In this document: piece after piece, positions 1 through 6,275 of the stretch
How positions within the stretch are numbered: position 1 is the stretch's first letter
Layout of the letters: the number at the start of each line of letters is the position of its first letter
Assembly: GCA_036443455.1 (NCBI GenBank)
Contig: JAZFYI010000119.1
Span: 1 to 10,428, forward strand
DNA length: 10,428 nucleotides
Direction of reading: 5' to 3'
Source: MnTg04 sp036443455
Lineage (GTDB): Bacteria; Pseudomonadota; Gammaproteobacteria; Steroidobacterales; MnTg04
The notes under the pieces: model-generated
What the model was told of the DNA's origin: nothing
Database searches by the model: none
What the model saw: only the letters and a program-made list of their open reading frames with translations
Made by a program: the position numbers and the translations under genes

Positions 1-220
1 CGTGTACCTGCTGCAACCACCGCGGTTCTGCCGGCAACCCGGCATAGTCGTGCAGGCGCTGCCGGTTTTCGGCGACATGGTCATCGTGGTCACCGACGTG
101 GCCCGCCAGGTTCAGGCTGGAAAATTCCGCCCGGCTGACGCCGCCGATCCGTGTCGTCGCGCAGGCACGGACATTCTCCGGCGCCGGCCAGTCCGGGATA
201 ATCAGCTCGATTTCGTTCAC
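1..220 (-). CDS. pgeF: Peptidoglycan editing factor PgeF (YfiH/DUF152 laccase-domain family), N-terminal part
   Basis: The reverse strand encodes 73 residues before running off the window, beginning VNEIELIIPDWPAPENVRAC and ending WLQQVH. The run TTRIGGVS, then SLNL, then HVGDD, then the NR-x-RL segment and WLQQVH is the usual N-terminal signature of the YfiH/PgeF family. In E. coli this cytoplasmic enzyme keeps L-serine or glycine from replacing L-alanine in the peptidoglycan peptide; related proteins have purine nucleoside phosphorylase activity. The start is a GTG at 220-218 that overlaps the rluD stop (GTGA), so translation is probably coupled to rluD. The rluD-pgeF pair is common in gammaproteobacteria. 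About two thirds of the gene, including most metal-binding residues, is outside the window. The family call is firm; the activity is inferred. Confidence 0.88.
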   Translation of the reverse strand, partial: MNEIELIIPDWPAPENVRACATTRIGGVSRAEFSSLNLAGHVGDHDDHVAENRQRLHDYAGLPAEPRWLQQVH

Positions 221-1188
221 CTTCGCGCGCCGTTCCTGTTTGCCGCGTCCTCGCGCAGCACCTGGATCAGCGCAGCGAAATCCACTGGGACTTCGGCGCC
301 CCAATCCAAAGCTTTGCCGCTGCGCGGGTGGGACAAGGCCAGGCGGCCGGCATGCAGGGCCTGGTGGCTGAAATTGCGCAGGGTATCCGCCAGTTCATCG
401 CTGGCTCCTGCCGGTATTGCGAGGCGGCCGCCATAAACGGGATCGCCGATCAGGGCATGGCGCAGGTAAGCAAAATGCACGCGAATCTGGTGGGTGCGCC
501 CGGTCTCGAGATTAACCCGAACATGGCTATGCCCGCGAAACCGTTCGATCACGCGGTAATGGGTGACCGCATTCCGGCCACCGGGTCGAACGGCCATTTT
601 TCGACGGTCGTTCCGATGGCGATCCAGCGGCTGATCCACGGTCCCGCCCGCGGTCAGCACGCCCAGGCAAACGGCCTGATACTCGCGGGTAATCTCCCGG
701 CGCGCCAGCATATCGCTGAACTGTTGCTGGATTTCGGCATCGCGGGCAACCAGCAGCAAACCGCTGGTGCCCTTGTCCAGCCGGTGGACGATCCCCGCCC
801 TTGGCATCGCTTCAAGTCGCGCGTCAAAATTCAACAAGGCATTGACCAAGGTGCCATCCGGGTTGCCGGCGCCCGGGTGCACGACCAGCCCGACCGGTTT
901 GTTGATCACCAGGAAATCATCGCTCTCATCCACAATCTCCAGCGGGATGAGCTGTGGCCGATCAACGGTCCGCGGCTCCAGGGACTCGCGAATCAGCACC
1001 TGCTCGCCACCCGTCAGCTTCTGTCTCGGGCGAGTCGGCTGACCATCCAGCAGTACATCGCCGCTATCAATCCATTGCTTGATGCGGCTCCGCGAAAACT
1101 GCGGAAACATTCGGGCCAGGACCTGGTCCAATCGGTAACCAGCCTGATCCGAAGGTATTATCAGATTGTGTACGCGGCTTTCTGTCAC
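217..1188 (-). CDS. rluD: 23S rRNA pseudouridine(1911/1915/1917) synthase RluD
   Basis: A 323-residue RluA-family pseudouridine synthase. An S4 RNA-binding domain spans about residues 16-75 (RLDQVLARMFPQFSRSRI, then SGDVLLDG). The catalytic domain begins near residue 85 and carries HRLDKGTSGLLL with the catalytic aspartate at D138, next to the known E. coli position D139. VINKPVGLVVHPG (95-107) and GRTHQIRVH are the other family motifs. RluD modifies helix 69 of 23S rRNA, which contacts the decoding centre. The best start is a GTG at 1188-1186 giving MTESRVHNL; the ATG five bases upstream is out of frame and stops at once. The gene is divergent from bamD, as in E. coli, and leads into pgeF with a 4-base overlap. 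Assignment to RluD rather than RluC or RluA rests on the S4 domain, the length and the bamD/pgeF context. Confidence 0.95.
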   Translation of the reverse strand: MTESRVHNLIIPSDQAGYRLDQVLARMFPQFSRSRIKQWIDSGDVLLDGQPTRPRQKLTGGEQVLIRESLEPRTVDRPQLIPLEIVDESDDFLVINKPVGLVVHPGAGNPDGTLVNALLNFDARLEAMPRAGIVHRLDKGTSGLLLVARDAEIQQQFSDMLARREITREYQAVCLGVLTAGGTVDQPLDRHRNDRRKMAVRPGGRNAVTHYRVIERFRGHSHVRVNLETGRTHQIRVHFAYLRHALIGDPVYGGRLAIPAGASDELADTLRNFSHQALHAGRLALSHPRSGKALDWGAEVPVDFAALIQVLREDAANRNGARR

Positions 1189-1207
1189 TGCATCCCGACC
1201 GATATGG

Positions 1208-1235
1208 CTGAACCTCGCGCAGTTTACGGTATACT
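1208..1235 (+). promoter_or_regulatory. Possible sigma-70 promoter towards bamD, upstream of the palindrome
   Basis: TATACT at 1230-1235 matches the -10 consensus at 5 of 6 positions. CTGAAC at 1208-1213, 16 bases upstream, is a poor -35 (3 of 6). The core GTATAC is itself palindromic, so it could also serve rluD on the other strand. A transcript from here would contain both arms of the palindrome at 1285-1444. This is a pattern match only. Confidence 0.25.
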
Positions 1236-1302
1236 TCGTGGCCCCGCTAAACCCGCAGGATAAAATGTGGCTGATTTGAACATAGGAAGCTCTGATCTAT
1301 TC

Positions 1303-1428
1303 ATGAGCTCGCATCTTGCGCCCAAAATATCCAGCTTCTGCGTTGCAAATCTTCGCAATAGCCTGCTATTACGTGCGATTCGCGCCTTGAATCTGAACAT
1401 TTTGGCTCACAATCTGCTTCGCCCATGA
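1303..1428 (+). other. Possible 41-codon leader ORF inside the palindrome, ATGA-coupled to bamD
   Basis: An ATG in the left arm opens a 41-residue frame (MSSHLAPKISSF to NILAHNLLRP) whose TGA at 1426-1428 overlaps the bamD ATG at 1425-1427. AGGAAG at 1284-1289 could serve as a ribosome binding site but lies 13 bases upstream, longer than ideal. bamD itself has no visible Shine-Dalgarno sequence, so coupled re-initiation is plausible. Because the element is palindromic, the reverse strand has a mirror frame of the same length (1426 down to 1301). Two open mirror frames of only 41 codons could be chance. Whether the peptide is made is unknown. Confidence 0.25.
1343..1372 (+). promoter_or_regulatory. 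Possible outward promoter inside the palindrome, towards bamD
   Basis: TTGCAA at 1343-1348 (4 of 6 against the -35) and TATTAC at 1367-1372 (4 of 6 against the -10) are 18 bases apart. A transcript starting near 1379 would carry only the right arm and would leave the bamD start codon unpaired by the left arm. Weak match, reported because it bears on how bamD is expressed. Confidence 0.2.
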
Positions 1429-2201
1429 ATAGACCAGAACTTCCGACCATTCGCTGCCTGACCGCACTGCTGCTGGCCGCGACGCTGAACGGCTGCGGCG
1501 GCAGCCCGAAGCAAGTCGACCCGAACCTGGGCGCGATAAAGCTGTACGAAAAAGCAAGACAAAGCATGGTTACCGGGAACTATGCGAACGCGATCATGCG
1601 ATTTGAGCGGCTGGAGGGCCGGTATCCTTTCTCGAACCACACCAAACAAGCCCAGCTCGACATCATTTTTTGTTATTACATGAACCGCGAACCCGATGCG
1701 GCGGTGGACGCGGCGGATCAGTTCATCCTGGAAAACCCGACCCACCCGCGGGTCGATTACGCCAATTACATCAAGGGCCTGGTCTTTTTCCCCAAGAAAC
1801 CCAACAGGCTTTTCCGGTTGTTCAAGGTTGACCCGACCGAACGACCGCCGCGCTCGGCACAAACCTCTTTCAATAATTTTCACTACCTGGTGACGAATTT
1901 CCCGGATAGTCCTTACGTGGCCAATGCCCGGCAAAGGATGATTTACCTGCAAAACTACCTGGCCAAATACGAGATACACGTGGCGAGGTACTACATGGAT
2001 CGTGGCGCGTATGTCGCGGCGCTAAAACGCGCCCAGAACGTAATGATCGAGTACCAGGGCACGACCTCGGTAGCCGATGCGCTTGGCGTGATGATCGATG
2101 CCTATGAAAAACTCGACCTGCACGAGATGGCGCAACAGACGCGGGACGTTTTGCGACTGAACACCGAGCGGCTTGAGGTCGCGATGTCCAGCACAGACTA
2201 G
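1425..2201 (+). CDS. bamD: Outer membrane protein assembly factor BamD (ComL/YfiO lipoprotein)
   Basis: 258 residues, close to the family length (E. coli 245). It has a lipoprotein signal: hydrophobic LTALLLAATLNGC with lipobox L21-N22-G23-C24, and Gly at +2, compatible with the outer membrane. The mature part has the TPR-like BamD fold: LYEKARQSMVTGNYANAI, LEGRYPFSNHTKQAQLD, NPTHPRVDYANYIKGL, then VARYYMDRGAYVAALKRAQ. BamD is the essential periplasmic lipoprotein of the BAM complex that joins BamA to the other subunits and helps insert beta-barrels. ATG 1425 is the only standard start in the frame; the frame is open upstream only to a TAG at 1359-1361, with no ATG, GTG or TTG. That ATG and codons 1-6 or 7 (MNRPELP) lie in the palindrome at 1285-1444, so the signal peptide n-region is element-derived. 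No Shine-Dalgarno sequence precedes it (CTGCTTCGCCC). Confidence 0.95.
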   Translation: MNRPELPTIRCLTALLLAATLNGCGGSPKQVDPNLGAIKLYEKARQSMVTGNYANAIMRFERLEGRYPFSNHTKQAQLDIIFCYYMNREPDAAVDAADQFILENPTHPRVDYANYIKGLVFFPKKPNRLFRLFKVDPTERPPRSAQTSFNNFHYLVTNFPDSPYVANARQRMIYLQNYLAKYEIHVARYYMDRGAYVAALKRAQNVMIEYQGTTSVADALGVMIDAYEKLDLHEMAQQTRDVLRLNTERLEVAMSSTD

Positions 2202-2213
2202 CGCAGACTAGCG
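2194..2213. repeat. Perfect 10-bp tandem duplication over the bamD stop codon
   Basis: CAGACTAGCG occurs twice in direct tandem (2194-2203, 2204-2213). The first copy contains the bamD TAG stop (2199-2201). The second copy ends exactly where the palindrome at 2214 begins. The unit resembles the outer part of that palindrome (CAGACTTCTAGC at 2376-2387). It may be a scar of insertion or slippage; no matching copy is seen on the right side at 2393. Confidence 0.6.
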
Positions 2214-2392
2214 GGCCAGCTAGAAGTCTGCGCGGTAGAAATATCCGTAGCGAGAAAGTGTCGCAGCGAGGACAGTTTTTCGATCTTTTGAGGCGCATAG
2301 CGGTGCTACGCAACGAAAAAGATCGGAAAAATGGACCGCTGTGGCGCTTTCGCAGTAGGAATACTTTCTGCCGCGCAGACTTCTAGCTGGCC
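2214..2392. repeat. MITE-like 179-bp palindrome with 22-bp perfect terminal repeats, between convergent bamD and nadE
   Basis: Positions 2214-2235 (GGCCAGCTAGAAGTCTGCGC, then GG) are the exact reverse complement of 2371-2392. Inward, the arms stay similar: AGAAA-TAT, GAAAG, CAGCG and TTTTT-CGATCTTTT in both. They close on a loop around GGT at 2302-2304, the exact midpoint. The whole space between the two genes is this element. It overlaps the last two codons and the TAG stop of nadE (2383-2385). No transposase or clear target duplication is visible; if the true end is GAAGTC, flanking CTAG on both sides could be a duplication. As a strong hairpin between convergent genes it could end or protect both transcripts, but it has no classic stem-plus-U-tract. 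Confidence 0.8.
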
Positions 2393-4041
2393 TTGTAGCC
2401 TGAGGTAATCGGATAACGCCAGTCGCGTCCAAAAGCGCGGCTGCTGATGCGCACGCCCGGTGGCGCCTGGCGTCTTTTGTATTCATTGCGCTGAACCATC
2501 GCCAGTACCCTGCCGACCGTGGCTCGCTCGAAACCTCGTTCGCAAATTTCGTCCACCGACAGGTTTTCCTCGACCAGAGCCTCGAGTATCGGATCGAGAA
2601 TATCGTAGGGCGGCAGATTGTCGCTGTCTTTCTGATCGGCGTGCAGTTCCGCAGATGGTTCGCGGGTCAGCACGCGCTCCGATATGACCGGGCCCAGGGA
2701 ATTGCGATACCTGGCCAGTTCATAAACCAGGGTCTTTGAGCAATCCTTGATCGGAGCGAACCCGCCGGCCATATCGCCGTACAAAGTGGCATACCCGACG
2801 GCCATTTCGCTCTTGTTGCCGGTGGTCAGGAGCATTTTCCCGGTCTTGTTCGAAATCGCCATCAGGATCATGCCCCGGCTGCGAGCCTGGATGTTTTCTT
2901 CGGTGGTATCCGCCGGCAAACCCGCAAAAAATGGCGCAAGCGTATCGAGTATGCAGCTAAAAATATCCTCGATCGGCAACACGTCATACTGAACATCCAT
3001 CGTTCGCGCCTGTTCGGCGGCGTCCTCGATGCTGATATCGGCGGTAAAGCGCGATGGCATCATGACTGTCTGAACCCGGTCGGCACCCAGCGCATCCACG
3101 GCAATGGCAAGGGTCAGCGCCGAGTCGATACCACCGGACAGGCCGATGACCACACCGGGGAAGCCGTGATTGATCACATAGTCACGAACGCCCAGGACTA
3201 TGGCCCGGTACGCGCTTTCGGTTCTCTCCAGGTCCGGACAAATTTCCGCCGGCACCACTTCCACGCCGTCCGGTCCGGCGCGCAGTTCCAACGGATAGAC
3301 GCCTTCTTCAAACTGGGGCGCCTGAAACACGGTCTTGCCCATTGCATCGAGGGCCATGGAACCCCCGTCAAACACCAGCTCATCCTGACCGCCGACCAGG
3401 TTCAGGTAAATCATTGGAATCCCGCTGCCGCTGCTGCGTTCCGCCAGCAACGCCCGCCGCCGGGACTGGCTGCGGATCTCGTATGGCGAGCCATTGGTGA
3501 TGATCAGCGCCTCGGCGCCGATATCGCGAGCAGCTTCCGCCGTACCGGCGTGCCAGATATCCTCGCACAATGCCAGGCCCAGCCTGATGCCGCCGATATC
3601 GATGGTCTTTGCTTCGTCCCCGGCCAGGAAATAGCGTTCTTCATCGAACACCGCGAAATTGGGCAAATATCTTTTGCGGTAATTCACGCTCTGCTTGCCG
3701 CCGCCGATCAGGGTCAGCGAGTTATAGATACCTTGCTCGGTATACTCGGGATAGCCGACCAGGACCTGTACGCCTTCCAACTCCGCCACCAGCGCATCCA
3801 GGCCGTCGGCGACCTGCCGCCTCAGTCTCTTGTGAAACAGGAGGTCTTCCGGCGGGTAACCGGTCAGCGTGCATTCGGGGAATACCACCAGCTGCGCGTG
3901 CAACTGGTCACGAGCGTGGTGGGCAGTCTCGATGACCCGCCGGGTATTGCCCGGTACATCGCCGACGGTCATGCCGATCTGCGCCAGCGCAATCGTGACT
4001 TGCCTGGTTCGGGATTCTTTGGCGTTGGAAGGGTTATTCAT
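2383..4041 (-). CDS. nadE: Glutamine-dependent NAD+ synthetase
   Basis: A 552-residue two-domain enzyme that converts nicotinic acid adenine dinucleotide to NAD+ using ATP and glutamine. The N-terminal nitrilase-type glutaminase domain (about 15-265) has the triad E56 (VVFPECTLTGYPPEDLL), K123 (YRKRYLPNFAVFDE) and C159 (LALCEDIW). The C-terminal synthetase domain (about 275-545) has the PP-loop SGGIDS at 302-307, TTGNKSEMAVGYATLYGDMAG and the late SRAFGRDWRYPITSG. All catalytic residues seen are present, so it should be active with glutamine, unlike the short ammonia-only NadE. ATG 4041 gives MNNPSNAKES, about 14 residues before the conserved TIALAQI; GGCGAG lies upstream as a modest ribosome binding site. 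It follows sucD after 42 bases and is probably the last gene of a sucC-sucD-nadE operon. Its last two codons (Ala-Ser) and TAG are in the terminal repeat of the neighbouring palindrome. Confidence 0.96.
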   Translation of the reverse strand: MNNPSNAKESRTRQVTIALAQIGMTVGDVPGNTRRVIETAHHARDQLHAQLVVFPECTLTGYPPEDLLFHKRLRRQVADGLDALVAELEGVQVLVGYPEYTEQGIYNSLTLIGGGKQSVNYRKRYLPNFAVFDEERYFLAGDEAKTIDIGGIRLGLALCEDIWHAGTAEAARDIGAEALIITNGSPYEIRSQSRRRALLAERSSGSGIPMIYLNLVGGQDELVFDGGSMALDAMGKTVFQAPQFEEGVYPLELRAGPDGVEVVPAEICPDLERTESAYRAIVLGVRDYVINHGFPGVVIGLSGGIDSALTLAIAVDALGADRVQTVMMPSRFTADISIEDAAEQARTMDVQYDVLPIEDIFSCILDTLAPFFAGLPADTTEENIQARSRGMILMAISNKTGKMLLTTGNKSEMAVGYATLYGDMAGGFAPIKDCSKTLVYELARYRNSLGPVISERVLTREPSAELHADQKDSDNLPPYDILDPILEALVEENLSVDEICERGFERATVGRVLAMVQRNEYKRRQAPPGVRISSRAFGRDWRYPITSGYKAS

Positions 4042-4083
4042 TGCTCGCCGGTTGTTGATTACGCGGACAGCAGCGCAGGTCTG

Positions 4084-4956
4084 TCAGCCACCCAGTCGCT
4101 GCAACATGGCGTTGCCCATCTCCGCCGGCGAACGCACCGTGGTAACGCCAGCCGCGTTCAGCGCCTTGAATTTCTCCTCCGCGGTACCGGTGCCACCCGA
4201 GATGATTGCCCCGGCATGGCCCATGCGCTTGCCAGGGGGTGCAGTAACGCCGGCAATGTAAGCCACAACCGGTTTGCTGACCTGTTGCTCGATGTAGGCG
4301 GCCGCGGCTTCTTCATCGGTGCCGCCGATCTCGCCGACCATGATAATGCCTTCGGTCGCCGGGTCCGCCTCGAACAGCTCGAGACAGTCGATGAAATTCA
4401 TTCCCCGGACCGGGTCACCGCCGATACCGATGCAGGTCGTCTGGCCAAGCCCGTTGCAGGTGGTCTGATAAACCGCTTCATAGGTCAGCGTCCCGGATCG
4501 CGACACCACGCCGACCTTGCCCGGCTGATGAATGAAGCCCGGCATAATGCCTATCTTGCACTCGTCCGGCGTAATGATGCCCGGGCAATTCGGCCCGATC
4601 AGCCGGCAGTCATAATCTTTCAACGTCGCTTTTACCCGCACCATGTCCAGAACGGGAATGCCCTCGGTGATGCAAACCACCAGTTTGATGCCGCCATCGG
4701 CAGCTTCGAGGATCGCGTCGGCGGCATATGGTGCCGGCACATAGATCATGCTGACCTCGGCTCCTGTTTCCGCAACGGCCTGGTGTACCGTATCGAAAAC
4801 CGGCAGGTCCAGGTGGGTCTCGCCGCCGCGGCCGGGCGTTACGCCACCGACCATGCTGGTCCCGTACTCGATGCTCTGCTGCGAATGAAAACTGCCCTGG
4901 CGCCCGGTAAACCCCTGGCAAATGACCTTGCTGTCTTTATTAACGAGTATGCCCAT
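4084..4956 (-). CDS. sucD: Succinate-CoA ligase (ADP-forming) alpha subunit
   Basis: 290 residues, the standard length. The CoA-binding Rossmann domain begins VICQGFTGRQGSFHS (11-25), followed by YGTSMVGGVTPGRGG. The phosphohistidine loop GKRMGHAGAIISGGTGTA puts the active-site histidine at H247 (E. coli H246). GPNCPGIITP (121-130) is also typical. With SucC it forms the TCA-cycle enzyme that makes ATP or GTP from succinyl-CoA in the cytoplasm. The ATG at 4956 gives MGILVNKDSKVICQG, the usual start; CGGGAAA lies about 14 bases upstream. It is 24 bases after sucC. In many enterobacteria sucCD sits with sucAB; here it lies between nadE and the pilSR genes instead. Confidence 0.97.
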   Translation of the reverse strand: MGILVNKDSKVICQGFTGRQGSFHSQQSIEYGTSMVGGVTPGRGGETHLDLPVFDTVHQAVAETGAEVSMIYVPAPYAADAILEAADGGIKLVVCITEGIPVLDMVRVKATLKDYDCRLIGPNCPGIITPDECKIGIMPGFIHQPGKVGVVSRSGTLTYEAVYQTTCNGLGQTTCIGIGGDPVRGMNFIDCLELFEADPATEGIIMVGEIGGTDEEAAAAYIEQQVSKPVVAYIAGVTAPPGKRMGHAGAIISGGTGTAEEKFKALNAAGVTTVRSPAEMGNAMLQRLGG

Positions 4957-4980
4957 TGCTATGTTGTGTTTCCCGCTTGC

Positions 4981-6141
<1,161 letters not shown>

Positions 6142-6174
6142 CTGGCGGCGGACCCGGGTTTTCAGAAGGCGCGT

Positions 6175-6203
6175 ATTGTGGAGCAAATCCCCTGCTTGTG
6201 CAA
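6175..6203 (-). promoter_or_regulatory. Possible sigma-70 promoter for sucC-sucD-nadE
   Basis: On the minus strand TTGCAC (6203-6198, 3 of 6 to the -35) and CACAAT (6180-6175, 4 of 6 to the -10) are 17 bases apart, with the sucC ATG about 34 bases further on. Weak boxes; supported mainly by spacing and by lying in the only gap upstream of the operon. Confidence 0.3.
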
Positions 6204-6209
6204 AGCTGT

Positions 6210-6238
6210 TTGGGCTTGGCGGCCTTTGCTTCTACAAT
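6210..6238 (+). promoter_or_regulatory. Probable sigma-70 promoter for pilS-pilR
   Basis: TTGGGC (6210-6215) and TACAAT (6233-6238, 5 of 6 to the -10 consensus) are 17 bases apart, placing the transcript start near 6245 and the pilS ATG about 30 bases downstream. It partly overlaps the candidate sucC promoter on the other strand, so the two could compete. Confidence 0.4.
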
Positions 6239-6275
6239 GGGCACGGCAAAACGCCAGCCACGGAATGAGGCACCC

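Larger units (their letters stand above)
1285..1444. repeat. MITE-like 160-bp imperfect palindrome that enters the bamD coding sequence
   Basis: The outer 24 bases at 1285-1308 match the reverse complement of 1421-1444 at 21 of 24 positions (GGAAGyTCTGrTCTATTCAT, then GrGC). Similarity continues inward with small gaps: shared CCAAAAT, CAGmTTC and AATAGC blocks. The centre is AATAGC-CT-GCTATT at 1357-1370. The whole segment is therefore one long hairpin, the size and design of a miniature inverted-repeat element; no transposase is present and I see no target-site duplication. The right arm contains the bamD ATG (1425) and codons through residue 6 or 7. The family is not one I can name. Alternative: a regulatory hairpin that arose locally, less likely given the full-length symmetry and the resemblance of its centre to the palindrome at 2214-2392. 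Confidence 0.75.

Noticed and set aside
328..1263. A 311-codon plus-strand frame antisense to rluD
   Set aside because: RluD on the minus strand has the full catalytic signature; the plus-strand product matches no family I know and is a shadow frame.
1407..1979. A 190-codon minus-strand frame opposite bamD
   Set aside because: BamD motifs and lipobox on the plus strand explain the coding signal; this frame is antisense.
2214..2392. Palindrome as a simple Rho-independent terminator
   Set aside because: The hairpin is far longer than a terminator stem, has mismatched inner arms and lacks a U-tract just after the closing stem. It may still affect transcript ends, but its design is that of a repeat element.
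2220..2486. Small minus-strand frames within the palindrome and the nadE 3' end
   Set aside because: They read through hairpin arms and antisense or alternate frames of nadE; no family features.
4042..4083. Possible terminator between sucD and nadE
   Set aside because: Only a 5-base GACAG/CTGTC pairing is seen with no T-run, so nadE is better taken as part of the sucCD unit.
6142..6186. N-terminal extension of SucC from a TTG
   Set aside because: SucC proteins begin at MNLHEYQ; the extra 15 residues are basic, unlike the family, and lie next to the probable promoter.
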